A stretch of DNA of 21,285 nt from an uncultured Dialister sp. (GTDB taxonomy: Bacteria; Bacillota; Negativicutes; Veillonellales; Dialisteraceae), in contig UQRR01000032.1 in assembly GCA_900543455.1 (NCBI GenBank), forward strand, positions 1-21,285. The letters are read 5' to 3'. The notes under the pieces were generated by a model, which ran no database searches, was not told the origin of the DNA, and worked only from the letters and a program-made list of their open reading frames with translations. Of the stretch, positions 6,798 to 15,068 are shown piece after piece. How positions within the stretch are numbered: position 1 is the stretch's first letter; the number at the start of each line of letters is the position of its first letter. The position numbers and the translations under genes are program-made.

Positions 6798-7784
6798 TTA
6801 CTTTTCTTTTTTCAGCGCATGCAGCAGTTCTTCCCGGCTGACGGCGTAGGTGCCGAGCTTGGCGACTACGACACCGGCGGCGAGGTTCGCGAGGTAGGCA
6901 CTGTCCCGCGGGGCAAGGCCACCGGCGATGCCCATGGCGAAGACGGCGATGACGGTGTCACCGGCGCCGGAGACATCGAAGACTTCCTGCGCTTTGGTGG
7001 GGATGTGCTCGATTTCTTCCTCTCTGACAAGGGAGAGACCGGCTTCGGAGCGGGTAACGATGATGCTGCCGAGGTGGAATTTCTTCATCACAGCGCGGGC
7101 TGCTTGCTCGACGGGCGCGTCTTCATTGCGGATAGGATCGGTGAGAACGGCGTTGATTTCCTTGAGGTTCGGCGTGATATAGTCCGCACCGGCGTACTTC
7201 ATCCAGTTCGTCCCTTTCGGGTCGACGATGACAGGCACATGGTGCGCCTTGCAGGCAGCGATGATGGCCTGGCAGTTTTCTTTCGTACAGACGCCTTTGC
7301 CGTAGTCGGAAATAATGAGGCAGTCCAGGCCTTCTTGGAGTTTTTGCTGGATGTAATCCAGAAAACGGGCAGCATCGTCTCCGGTGATGGGCGCAGATTC
7401 TTCAAAGTCGAGCCGGAGCATCTGCTGATGCCCGCCGATGATACGGAGTTTCGTCGTGGTCGGACGATCGGTCTTGATGAGACCTTTGCAGGCGATGCCT
7501 CTCTTGTGAAATTTCTCCAGCAGGCTTTTGCAGTGGTAGTCATCGCCCACGAAACCAGCGATGGAAGTCTGGCAACCGAGGCGTGCCAAGTTGTGCGCCA
7601 CATTCGCCGCACCGCCGAGTGTCTCCATTTCCGAGCGTACGTGGGCGATCGGCACGGGAGCTTCCGGAGAAATGCGGGTGACTTCGCTGTAGTAGTATTT
7701 GTCGAGCATGACGTCACCTGCAACGAGGATGCGGCAGCGCGCGGTATGCTCATTCGCAAAGTCGTAAAGTTCTTTCTGTTTCAT
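6798..7784 (-). CDS. hldA: D-glycero-beta-D-manno-heptose-7-phosphate kinase (monofunctional)
   Basis: This is a 328-residue PfkB-family kinase that phosphorylates heptose 7-phosphate at C1, the kinase step of ADP-heptose synthesis. Visible motifs are the substrate lid start ILVAGDVMLDKYY (19-31), GGAANVAHNLARLG (57-70), the conserved IISDYGKGV (157-165), and the ATP/anion-hole motif DVSGAGDT (270-277) with Asp276 as catalytic base. It corresponds to the N-terminal half of the bifunctional E. coli HldE (about 477 residues). The adenylyltransferase half is absent, so a separate HldC is expected elsewhere. GAGAGGA ends 4 bases before the ATG and overlaps the stop of the upstream heptosyltransferase gene (9-base gap), a sign of translational coupling. 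It was formerly called rfaE1. Confidence 0.94.
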   Translation of the reverse strand: MKQKELYDFANEHTARCRILVAGDVMLDKYYYSEVTRISPEAPVPIAHVRSEMETLGGAANVAHNLARLGCQTSIAGFVGDDYHCKSLLEKFHKRGIACKGLIKTDRPTTTKLRIIGGHQQMLRLDFEESAPITGDDAARFLDYIQQKLQEGLDCLIISDYGKGVCTKENCQAIIAACKAHHVPVIVDPKGTNWMKYAGADYITPNLKEINAVLTDPIRNEDAPVEQAARAVMKKFHLGSIIVTRSEAGLSLVREEEIEHIPTKAQEVFDVSGAGDTVIAVFAMGIAGGLAPRDSAYLANLAAGVVVAKLGTYAVSREELLHALKKEK

Positions 7785-7793
7785 AATGTCCTC

Positions 7794-8930
7794 TCACAGC
7801 GCGATGATGCGGCACTGGTGGTTTCCGCGTTCTCTGGGCAGTTCGCGCGCGGACTTGCCGCCGTAGCGGGCCAGTAGTTCTTCGCTGTATTTCATCACGA
7901 CATCGACGGGGATGTGTTTCATGCAGGCCATGTGGTCCTCGCCTTTTTTCGGGCAGTCGTGGATACCGCAGGGGTGGCAGGACTCCGGCGTCTTGATGAC
8001 AATGTCTTTGCCATCATAGGGGTAGAAGGTCGGCACCGGGCTCGCGCCAAACATGGTGACGATCGGTACATTCATCGCGACGCCGACGTGCATCGGGCCG
8101 GAGTCGGTCGTCAGAAAGAGGCAGCAGCGGCGAAGCAGCCCCGCCAGCACGGTAAGGCTGACTTTTCCGGTGAAGACATGTACCTTCGGACTGTCTTTTT
8201 CTTTCATTTTCTCTATGCATGCCTTGACGATCGCCACATCTGTCGGACCACCCAGAAAGGCGATGTGATAGCCTTCCTGAATGAAGCGGTCGGCACACTC
8301 GGCAAAGTAGGCATCGATCCAGCGCTTCGTCATCCAGCTCGCACCGATATTGAAGGCGATGACACGATCATCCTCAGCAAATTCTTTCTGCCAGAGGTCA
8401 GAGGCTTTCTTTTCCTCTTCGGGCGGCAGCCACATCTCGAGGCCTCTGTCATCGAGCTTCGTGCATCCAGCCGCTTCCTGCAAGACCTTCAAATGGCAGA
8501 GCGTCTGGTGCATGACCTTATCCTTCGGCGTGTCCGCCATCGCCAAGTTTGGCATCCAGTGGTCAAAGAAACGATGGAAGAAGGGCTGCGCGTAACCGAC
8601 GATTTTCTTCCCGCCGGAAAAAGACGCGATCGCCGAGGCTCTCTCATTGCGATGGTAATTGATCACGAGGTCAAAGTGACGTTTCCGTATCTGCCGGATG
8701 AAGCGGATGAGCGCCAGAATTCCCTTGTCTCGCCCGTGCTTGTCGATCAGGATACATTCGTCGATGTTTTCATTGCAGCGCACGAGGTCAGCAAGTATCC
8801 TGTCTGTCAGAAGCGCGATGTGGGCTTGCGGATAGTTTGCCCGCAGCGTCCGAAGCGCCGGCGTCACCAGCATGAGGTCACCGATGTGCATCGTATTGAT
8901 GACGAGAATATTTTTGTATGTGGAAGTCAT
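7794..8930 (-). CDS. GT9 LPS heptosyltransferase, RfaF-like
   Basis: This 378-residue GT9 enzyme transfers heptose from ADP-heptose to the LPS inner core. The N-terminus ILVINTMHIGDLMLVTPAL carries the catalytic Asp of the MxxIGD motif (Asp18). Donor binding is in the second domain: IAFNIGASWMTKRW, then TTDSGPMH (residues 275-281). After this the C-terminal part has a Cys cluster (Cys318, 321, 326, 336) in CHPCGIHDCP and MACM, as in many RfaF-type enzymes. I chose the ATG at 8928-8930, which has AAAGGA 7-8 bases upstream; in-frame ATGs 7 and 12 codons earlier lack a ribosome binding site. The gene lies between the waaL-like gene (48-base gap) and hldA. The assignment to heptosyltransferase II is inferred from likeness and from the presence of a distinct RfaC; type III or another core heptosyltransferase is possible. 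Confidence 0.88.
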   Translation of the reverse strand: MTSTYKNILVINTMHIGDLMLVTPALRTLRANYPQAHIALLTDRILADLVRCNENIDECILIDKHGRDKGILALIRFIRQIRKRHFDLVINYHRNERASAIASFSGGKKIVGYAQPFFHRFFDHWMPNLAMADTPKDKVMHQTLCHLKVLQEAAGCTKLDDRGLEMWLPPEEEKKASDLWQKEFAEDDRVIAFNIGASWMTKRWIDAYFAECADRFIQEGYHIAFLGGPTDVAIVKACIEKMKEKDSPKVHVFTGKVSLTVLAGLLRRCCLFLTTDSGPMHVGVAMNVPIVTMFGASPVPTFYPYDGKDIVIKTPESCHPCGIHDCPKKGEDHMACMKHIPVDVVMKYSEELLARYGGKSARELPRERGNHQCRIIAL

Positions 8931-8978
8931 ACACGTTTCCTTTGATTTCATAAATACACCCGGCATGTCGCTTAGTGG

Positions 8979-10154
8979 CTATGCGTCCTGCTCCGGGCTC
9001 TCCTTTTTCCAGTTTTGGCTAAGCACCAGAAGGCACCCTTGAACCAGCCAGAAGCTCTTCATGACGGCACCATTACCAAAATTATACTCCGTCAGCCCCT
9101 GCAGCACCAGCGCCAGCGCCGATGCACACATCATCAGGGCATATGGATTCCCTTCCTGCCAGAAGCGCTTGAAAGAGTAACCGATGAAGCAGGAGATCAA
9201 CGTCATAAAGCCAGCAAAACCGATGAGCCCATTCTCTGCCAGCATCTGCATGAAGTTGTTGTGGGCATGAGAAAGGAATGGCTCTTTTGCTTCCGGCGAA
9301 ATATATTTCTTCTGATAATTGTCCTTGTACTGTCCCAAGCCAACGCCTGTGACCGGGTGGTCTTTGAACATTTCATACGCGCTGTGCCAGATCAGAAGTC
9401 GCTCGTGATTGGACTGGTTTGTGGTATCCGTAATGCTTTGGGCACGTTGCACCACGGGCGGGTATTGGGTAAGCCCTGCACCGACGGCAAGCAGGCAGCA
9501 GAGAATGACCGCAGCCAGCTTTTTTCGCTGCGTGAGATAGTAAAGGAGCAGTAAGAAAATCGTGCACCCCACCGCCAGCCAGGCACCTCTGGTCGCATTA
9601 AAGAGAAGCGCCGCCGAAAGCAGAATCAGTAAACCACCCATGTACCACCGCCAACGGCTTGCAGTAGATTCCTCAAAAAGCAGTACAAATAAAAGCGGCA
9701 AGTAGATGCAGAAATACCCTGCAAATGTCATCGGATGCCCGAAGAAACCGGCGGCTCTTGCATCACCACCCAGTCCCTGATGCACCACACAGAGTGCACC
9801 TATCGCGATACCCGCCAAAGAGCAAGCTAAAATTCTTTTGGCCTGCTTTGCTTCCCTGATGGTCAATGTAATGATGAAAAAAGGCATAAGCCGCCAGAAC
9901 CAGGCGTTGATCCAGACTTTCATTCCCTGCTTGATATCTCCACTGAGAAAAGCGGATATCAGCATCGTTCCGATAAATATCCCAATAGCAAGATAGTACG
10001 TCTTATCTGGCACATGCATCGCAGCTCTGTTTTTAAAAGCATAAATCAGGAAACACAGTGTAGCTATGGCAAGAAGCGCATTGCCCACGGCAAGAGAAAC
10101 AAATGACAGCATAGCAAAAGCCGCCATGGAAATATAGCAGTATTTATTCGTCAC
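8979..10154 (-). CDS. O-antigen ligase family membrane protein (WaaL-like)
   Basis: The 391-residue polytopic membrane protein has about ten to twelve hydrophobic segments and one larger periplasmic loop near residues 230-300. That loop ends in LSHAHNNFMQMLAENGLIG, which carries the conserved His (296 or 298) of the Wzy_C/WaaL family. An Arg in FNATRGAW (Arg189) matches another conserved position. WaaL enzymes join undecaprenyl-linked polysaccharide to lipid A-core on the periplasmic face. A Wzy polymerase has the same fold, but the place between two heptosyltransferase genes favours a ligase. The start codon is GTG (10152-10154) with AAGGA about 9 bases upstream; the nearby ATG is out of frame. 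The gap to rfaC is 19 bases, so the two are co-transcribed. Confidence 0.85.
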   Translation of the reverse strand: MTNKYCYISMAAFAMLSFVSLAVGNALLAIATLCFLIYAFKNRAAMHVPDKTYYLAIGIFIGTMLISAFLSGDIKQGMKVWINAWFWRLMPFFIITLTIREAKQAKRILACSLAGIAIGALCVVHQGLGGDARAAGFFGHPMTFAGYFCIYLPLLFVLLFEESTASRWRWYMGGLLILLSAALLFNATRGAWLAVGCTIFLLLLYYLTQRKKLAAVILCCLLAVGAGLTQYPPVVQRAQSITDTTNQSNHERLLIWHSAYEMFKDHPVTGVGLGQYKDNYQKKYISPEAKEPFLSHAHNNFMQMLAENGLIGFAGFMTLISCFIGYSFKRFWQEGNPYALMMCASALALVLQGLTEYNFGNGAVMKSFWLVQGCLLVLSQNWKKESPEQDA

Positions 10155-10173
10155 GATGACCCATCCTTACCTA

Positions 10174-11172
10174 TCAATCATCTTTCTTCAAAATCTCATG
10201 CACCAGCTGATACACCCGATCCACTGGAATGCTGCTCATCCTGCATTCCTTCGTCAGTGGATGATCTGCAATCAAAAAATGGCAGTTCGAATTGCCGTAC
10301 GGGCCATTCCGCTTATGCGGCGTCGGGCCGAAGAGGGCGATGATGGGAGCGTGGACGGCGTTCGCGATGTGGAGTGGACCGGTGTCGCTGGAAATGTGAA
10401 GTGCCGCCATTTTTTCAAGAGCGGCGAGTTCTAAGAGATTCGTCTGTCCCATAAGGTTCACGGTATACGGGGAAGGAGAGAGCTTCCGGATGGCTTCGCC
10501 CATGGGCATCTCGCCTTTTGAGCCCGCAATGACGGTGGTGATCTTGTCTTCGGCGAGTTTCCTTGCAAGCTCCCCCCAGTACTCGATGGGCCATTTCTTA
10601 TAGTCACCTCGGGTGCCTGGAACGAGAAGAACATAGCTCCCTTTGACGCCGTTCGTCCGAAGAATCGTAGTGACGGTTTCCATTTCTTTTGTCAGATCAG
10701 GAAGGGGAAATTCGATCTTGTCTGCGGGGCATCCCAGATAACGCATGACGTCTAAGAGCTGCTCGATAATGTGTCCGTGCTTGTGAGGTCCGGAAATCGG
10801 CTTGCTGAAAAGGAAGCTGCCTTCTCTGCCATCGTGGTAGCCGATCTTTTCCTTGCCGCCGGAGAGAAAGGAGATAAGCCCGCTCTTGGCGATCATCTGC
10901 AGGTCGATGACGAGGTCGAAGTGATGCGCATGCAGGTCTTTGCGGATTTCTTTCCAGTAGGAGAGCTGCTTGATGCGCTTCCGGTCGACGAGGTAGACTT
11001 CATCGATCCACGGCTTGCCGGGCAGAATGCCTGCGAAGGCGGGGTGTACGGCCCAGGTGATCCTCGCTTCGGGATAGGCTTTACGCAGGGCATAGAGAGA
11101 GGGGAGCGCGTGGATAATGTCTCCTAAGGAGCTCATTTTTATGATCAGGATGTTTTTATACTTCTTTGGCAT
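10174..11172 (-). CDS. rfaC: LPS heptosyltransferase I (RfaC/WaaC-like)
   Basis: This 332-residue GT9 enzyme adds the first heptose to Kdo2-lipid A. The N-terminus ILIIKMSSLGDIIHALPSL is the signature that separates RfaC from other heptosyltransferases, with the catalytic Asp18. LVPGTRGDYKKWP (183-195) and SSDTGPLHIANA (261-272) are the donor-binding stretches of the second domain, followed by ALFGPTPHKRNGPYG. The start is supported by AAGGA 8 bases before the ATG. It is the first gene of the run rfaC, waaL-like, rfaF-like, hldA; its upstream region contains a striking AT-rich palindrome but no clear consensus promoter. The neighbours supply both the donor pathway (HldA, HldD) and the next transferase, which strengthens the call. 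Confidence 0.92.
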   Translation of the reverse strand: MPKKYKNILIIKMSSLGDIIHALPSLYALRKAYPEARITWAVHPAFAGILPGKPWIDEVYLVDRKRIKQLSYWKEIRKDLHAHHFDLVIDLQMIAKSGLISFLSGGKEKIGYHDGREGSFLFSKPISGPHKHGHIIEQLLDVMRYLGCPADKIEFPLPDLTKEMETVTTILRTNGVKGSYVLLVPGTRGDYKKWPIEYWGELARKLAEDKITTVIAGSKGEMPMGEAIRKLSPSPYTVNLMGQTNLLELAALEKMAALHISSDTGPLHIANAVHAPIIALFGPTPHKRNGPYGNSNCHFLIADHPLTKECRMSSIPVDRVYQLVHEILKKDD

Positions 11173-11233
11173 GATGGATGTCCTTGGATTCGGCTGCGTT
11201 GCGCCGTATCTTAGGCGCTTTGGCGGATAGGGA

Positions 11234-11259
11234 TGATAAAATATATGTTTATTTTATCA
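11234..11259. promoter_or_regulatory. 26-bp AT-rich palindrome upstream of rfaC
   Basis: TGATAAAATA and TATTTTATCA are perfect 10-bp arms around a 6-base centre, about 60 bases before the rfaC start. It has no T-run after it on the minus strand, so an operator is more likely than a terminator. It overlaps the AT-rich words that would serve as a -10 element. Confidence 0.45.
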
Positions 11260-11292
11260 CATTTCAGTAGCTGCTTCGATGAAAATTCTACT

Positions 11293-11320
11293 AAAAAGGA
11301 CGCGGATGTATTCCGCGTCC
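11293..11320 (-). terminator. Terminator of the PD-(D/E)XK gene
   Basis: GGACGCGGA and TCCGCGTCC form a perfect 9-bp stem with a 5-base loop, followed on the minus strand by TTTTTAG. It lies about 64 bases after the stop codon, with the palindromic element 11325-11374 between them. Confidence 0.88.
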
Positions 11321-11324
11321 TTTG

Positions 11325-11374
11325 CTAGGGAAACGCTGATTAAATCGTTGTCAGATTGAATCGGCGTTCCCTAG
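11325..11374. mobile_element. 42-bp mini-palindrome, CTAG-flanked, related to the 1317-1475 element
   Basis: Bases 11329-11370 run from GGAAACGCTGATTAAATCG to GATTGAATCGGCGTTCC. The ends are inverted copies of each other, and CTAG is on both sides. The first 29 bases match the right arm of the 159-bp element (inverted) at 28 of 29 positions by eye, including TTGTCAGATT. It lies in the 3' untranslated part of the PD-(D/E)XK gene, 9 bases after that gene's stop. Confidence 0.65.
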
Positions 11375-11383
11375 CCATAGCAG

Positions 11384-12379
11384 CTAGCAGGGAAGCGACT
11401 CCTCTTCCGCGATTCTCTTGATATCATCCTCTGACTGCCTGGTGATCCTTACGATGACCTCCAGCGGCATATGATCTTCCAGCATGCGCACCGTGATTTC
11501 GCGCTGATTTTCCGCTTTTCCAAGCCGCACACCATCTCGTTCACCTTCCTGTTTGCCAAGAAGATATCCTTTGTCTACGCCGGCTTTCGCGATACCTACG
11601 CTGAGATTGCACATGATGTCCACCATCCCTTCTTCCGATTCATTGAGTTTGATCTGATAGTCATTTTCCAGCGTCTTCATTTTCCCTGCTGCGTTGTCAT
11701 CGGATTTGAAAAGTTCATAGAGAAGACGCAGGAGGCGATTCCCTGGATCTCGTTTTTTGCTGCTGATATAGACCATGACAGCCTGCGCAAGGTCGTAGTG
11801 TTTTTCTTCTTCCCCGATCATGCCATACTTGAGATTCTCCTGCACGCGATACTGCGTGATACCGCTTTCATCCCCCGGAGGATCCATGCAGAGCCAGATG
11901 CTGTAAACTTTTCTGATCTTTTCATAGTGTGATTTGTCGAAGTCCACATCGTGCTGCGAGGAAATCAGGCGGCTCACATAGTAGAGCGCGCGTGTAACGA
12001 GTGGATAGGAAACGTTGGCACTGTGCTGGGCTTCGACATTGATGATGAGTCCAAGGGCGCTGCCATCCGGGGTGCTGGCTCGGAAGCGAATGTCAAAGGT
12101 AACGGTCCCCTCGGTCAGCGTCTTGTCTTCTGTATTTTCTCCGAGGATGCGGGGGAGCGGGCGAGCATTGGTCTTGTCTGGCATGACAGGTACACTCGCC
12201 ACTTCTGGCGTCCCTTGAATGTAGATATCTCGGATGTCTTCGATGGTACTGTCCTCAAATTCCGGCACGCAGTACTTCAAGATCCATGCCAGGATTTTTC
12301 GGCTGGCAAGCAATTTCTTCGCATTGGCATCGTACTCTGGATTGCGCCCAGCCAGATAGAGGTCTTCGAGTGTCTCCAT
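11384..12379 (-). CDS. PD-(D/E)XK nuclease-family transposase / Rpn-type protein
   Basis: The 331-residue protein resembles the PD-(D/E)XK 'transposase'/Rpn nuclease group. The candidate active site is Asp96 in TFDIRF and Glu116-x-Gln118 in INVEAQHS, which is the D...ExQ form common in this group, followed by a TRALYYVSRLIS helix. The C-terminal third is charged and helical with GK/GE-rich repeats (LLGKQEGERDGVRLGKAENQ) and a closing helix LEVIVRITRQSEDDIKRI. Related proteins nick or cut DNA and promote recombination; whether this one moves DNA is unknown. AAAGGAGG sits 7 bases before the ATG. It has its own terminator and no flanking inverted repeats that would make it an insertion sequence, only the 42-bp element at its 3' end. 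It interrupts the space between rplI and the LPS genes. Confidence 0.82.
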   Translation of the reverse strand: METLEDLYLAGRNPEYDANAKKLLASRKILAWILKYCVPEFEDSTIEDIRDIYIQGTPEVASVPVMPDKTNARPLPRILGENTEDKTLTEGTVTFDIRFRASTPDGSALGLIINVEAQHSANVSYPLVTRALYYVSRLISSQHDVDFDKSHYEKIRKVYSIWLCMDPPGDESGITQYRVQENLKYGMIGEEEKHYDLAQAVMVYISSKKRDPGNRLLRLLYELFKSDDNAAGKMKTLENDYQIKLNESEEGMVDIMCNLSVGIAKAGVDKGYLLGKQEGERDGVRLGKAENQREITVRMLEDHMPLEVIVRITRQSEDDIKRIAEEESLPC

Positions 12380-12508
12380 ACGCGGCCCTCCTTTACCTTT
12401 ATTGTATCACAGTTCGTAAAGGCAATCGAAAAATAAGCGTCTGCATATCACATGGTATCTGATGTTTCCCAGTCTTTCGGTCTCTTAGTCTCATTCTCCC
12501 AAACGCGC

Positions 12509-12538
12509 AAAAAATCCCCAGGACCACTCCCGGGGATT
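12509..12538 (-). terminator. Terminator after rplI
   Basis: AATCCCC and GGGGATT form a 7-bp stem around a 12-base loop; A- and T-runs on both sides would let it work in either direction. It lies 16 bases after the rplI stop. Confidence 0.82.
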
Positions 12539-12553
12539 TTTTGCATACAAGAT

Positions 12554-13000
12554 TTATTCCGTAACGACGGAGACGTGGACGGTGCTGGTGACCTGCTGGT
12601 GGACCCAGACTTCTACGTCATATTCACCGACGGTCTTGATCGGCGCTTTGAGACGGATATTTTTCTTTTCGAGCTTGAATTTGTACTGTTTCTCGAGGGC
12701 TTCGCTGATATCTTTGCCGGTGACGGAGCCGAAGATGCGGCCGTCTTCCCCGCTCTGGACTTTGATGACGACTTTGACGGTCTTGAGCTGGGAGGCCATG
12801 ATGACGGCTTCGTCTGCTGCGACCTTGCTCTTGAATTCTTTCGCTTCCTGGCGCTGGGAGGCGGTATTGAGGTTTGCCTTGGTGCCTTCTACGCCGAGGC
12901 CTTTGCGGATGAGCACGTTGCGGCCATACGCGTCAGCGACTTCGATGACGTCGCCCTTTTTTCCCATTTTCTTTACGTCTTGCAGTAATACGACTTTCAT
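12554..13000 (-). CDS. rplI: 50S ribosomal protein L9
   Basis: The 148-residue product has the full length of L9. MKVVLLQDVKKMGKKGDVIEV is the conserved N-terminal start, followed by YGRNVLIRKGLG (about 25-36), which together form the rRNA-binding N-domain. A long Lys/Ala/Glu-rich linker helix and a C-terminal domain containing IFGSVTGKDI complete it. It binds 23S rRNA at the base of the L1 stalk. Its ATG overlaps the gdpP stop (ATGA), and AGGAGG lies inside the last codons of gdpP, so translation is coupled. The gdpP-rplI pair is a standard Firmicute arrangement; dnaB, often next, is missing here and the terminator follows at once. Confidence 0.97.
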   Translation of the reverse strand: MKVVLLQDVKKMGKKGDVIEVADAYGRNVLIRKGLGVEGTKANLNTASQRQEAKEFKSKVAADEAVIMASQLKTVKVVIKVQSGEDGRIFGSVTGKDISEALEKQYKFKLEKKNIRLKAPIKTVGEYDVEVWVHQQVTSTVHVSVVTE

Positions 13001-14982
13001 TCTTTTTCCTCCTCTACTTGTTTACGGACTTCGGTCAGGATGACCTTTTCCGCTGCTTCTTTATTTCCATCTTTGCCCAGCTGGCAGCCGGCCACGGTGA
13101 GATGGCCGCCGCCGCCCAAGGCTTCCATGACGACCTGTACATTGATCGAGCCGTCGGAGCGGGCAGAGAGACAGAGTCCATTGTCTGTGTGATAGAAAAG
13201 GAAACTGGTCCGGATTTCCTTCACGGTCACAAGGTAGTCGGCGATCTGTCCGGCGAGTACCTGGGAGTCTTCTGTCCCTTCCGGGCACTCGGCGATCGCG
13301 ATATAGTTATCAATGAGCTTCATATGGGCCAGGATCTCGGCCTTGGTCTTGATGAAGTGAATGTCTTCCGCAAAGAGCCGGTGGACGAGCTTCGTATCTG
13401 CCCCGCAGCGGCGCAGGAAGCTCGCCGCGTCGAAGGTACGGACGCTGGTCTGGACGGCGAAGTTCTTCGTATCGACGACGATGCCTGCATAGAGGCAGGA
13501 TGCCTCGATCTCATTCATTTCTTCGTCCCCGCCGTAGTACTGGACGAGCTCGGTCACAAGCTCGGACGCCGATGAAGCGGATGGCTCCATGTATGTCAGA
13601 AGCGGCTGGCGGATGATGGAAGCCGCGCGGCGGTGGTGATCGATGACGACCTTCTTCACGGCTTTTTTGAGGACTTCCGGAGCTGCGACGAGCTCGGGGA
13701 TGTGCGTGTCGGTGATGATGACGACGGTCTTATCCGTCATGAGTCCCTTTGCCTCGCTCTCATCGATGAGGAGCCCTTCGGCGGCGCCGCTCTTCTCAAT
13801 GGCATCGACCATCTTGCGGCAGGTGTCACGCTCTTTCGAGAGGACGACATGTGCCTCGACATGGGAGGCGCGCGCGAGGTGGGCGACACCGACCGCCGAG
13901 CCTAAGGCATCGAAATCTTCATGATTGTGCCCCATGACGAGCACCATATCCGCGTCTTCGATGATTTCCTTCAGCGCCTGTGCGACGACGCGGACACGGA
14001 CGCGGGTGGAGGAGACGGATGTCGGAGATTTCCCGCCGAAGGCTTTCACTTCTTTCCCGATGCGGACGATGGCCTGATCCCCGCCGCGCCCAAGGGCGAG
14101 GTCGAGGGAAACCTGCGCCTCTTCGAACTGTTTCACGAAGGAATCGCTGCTCTGGACGATGCCGATGGAAAGTGTGACGGGGATACGGTTCACGGTGTGG
14201 ATCGCGCGGACCGCATCGAGGATCTCGAAATTATTCTCCATCATTTCCGCAAGTGCCTTGTGTGAAATGCACGCCACGAAGTCGTTCGTCGAGTACTGCT
14301 TGATGAAGCCTTCTTTCGCATTGAAGGAGGAAAGGACTTTCTCCGTGACATCCGAGAGCAGGGCCGAGCGCTCGACATCGGTGAGATCCGCAGTGACCTC
14401 CGGCACATTGTCGATACGGATGAGGCAGAAGACAGGACGCGCCTCATCGCACGCCTTCATTGCCTTTTCGACATCCGTGCGGTCCATGAAGTAGAAAACC
14501 ATGAAGTGCGTATCATTCTTCTCTCCGGTATCCAGAAATTTGTAGAAAACACGGAAGAAGGACTCGCCCGCATGGCACTCGAACCACCCGGTCTTGCCCC
14601 AGATCTTGGAGATCTTCTGCCCGGTGATGAGATCCTGAAAACGGACTCCGACCTCAGCTCCCTCGCCGAGCCAGCCACGGAAGACATTGTTCGCCCAGAC
14701 CAGCTCTTTCTTCTCATCCATCATCGCGATGCCGACAGGGAGGTTCTTCACCGCATACACCGTACCGGCCGAAACGCCCGAGGACAGGTCATCCAGATAG
14801 CGCAGGAGCTTCTTCTCCTGTCTGTAGTCGGAGCGTTTCACGTAGACGATGACCCCGGCCACGATGATAAAGAAGAGCAGCCCCAGCGGCCAATTCTGCG
14901 TGGCAAGCAGCAGTGCGGCCAGGAGCAGGAGGCCGATCATGAGCTTCGCGGTCCTCGTATATACCCATATATCGCTCAGCAT
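12997..14982 (-). CDS. gdpP: Cyclic-di-AMP phosphodiesterase GdpP
   Basis: The 661-residue protein has the GdpP (YybT) layout. Two N-terminal membrane helices (about 12-29 and 32-48) are followed by a PAS-like sensor region (about 75-170), a degenerate GGDEF domain (about 180-310) and a DHH/DHHA1 phosphodiesterase (about 340-655). The GGDEF signature is replaced by YSTNDF (230-235), so no cyclase activity is expected. DHH motifs are intact: MGHNHEDFDALGS (350-362), ITDTH with Asp425, and VIDHHRR (447-452). GGGGHLTVAG in the DHHA1 part binds substrate. It hydrolyses c-di-AMP to pApA at the membrane and thereby tunes potassium and osmotic balance and wall stress tolerance. AAAGGAG is 6-7 bases before the ATG. 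A candidate promoter and a 5' leader hairpin precede it. Confidence 0.95.
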   Translation of the reverse strand: MLSDIWVYTRTAKLMIGLLLLAALLLATQNWPLGLLFFIIVAGVIVYVKRSDYRQEKKLLRYLDDLSSGVSAGTVYAVKNLPVGIAMMDEKKELVWANNVFRGWLGEGAEVGVRFQDLITGQKISKIWGKTGWFECHAGESFFRVFYKFLDTGEKNDTHFMVFYFMDRTDVEKAMKACDEARPVFCLIRIDNVPEVTADLTDVERSALLSDVTEKVLSSFNAKEGFIKQYSTNDFVACISHKALAEMMENNFEILDAVRAIHTVNRIPVTLSIGIVQSSDSFVKQFEEAQVSLDLALGRGGDQAIVRIGKEVKAFGGKSPTSVSSTRVRVRVVAQALKEIIEDADMVLVMGHNHEDFDALGSAVGVAHLARASHVEAHVVLSKERDTCRKMVDAIEKSGAAEGLLIDESEAKGLMTDKTVVIITDTHIPELVAAPEVLKKAVKKVVIDHHRRAASIIRQPLLTYMEPSASSASELVTELVQYYGGDEEMNEIEASCLYAGIVVDTKNFAVQTSVRTFDAASFLRRCGADTKLVHRLFAEDIHFIKTKAEILAHMKLIDNYIAIAECPEGTEDSQVLAGQIADYLVTVKEIRTSFLFYHTDNGLCLSARSDGSINVQVVMEALGGGGHLTVAGCQLGKDGNKEAAEKVILTEVRKQVEEEKE

Positions 14983-15005
14983 AGTTGTCTCCTTTGTTCG
15001 TTACG

Positions 15006-15048
15006 AAATCGGGAGGCGGCCTGTCTCACGGGCAGCACCCGCCGATTT
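15006..15048 (-). promoter_or_regulatory. Hairpin in the gdpP leader
   Basis: AAATC/GATTT and GGCGG/CCGCC pair across a 43-base stretch with a small bulge, about 24 bases before the gdpP start and just ahead of its ribosome binding site. In the sense (minus) direction no T-run follows it, so it is more likely a leader structure than a terminator. On the plus strand it is followed by a short T-run. Confidence 0.4.
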
Positions 15049-15068
15049 TTCGACGATTCTTACTCTTT

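Noticed and set aside
11384..12379. A complete insertion sequence around the PD-(D/E)XK gene.
   Set aside because: No matching terminal inverted repeats or target duplication flank the gene; the 42-bp palindrome is on one side only and is complete in itself.
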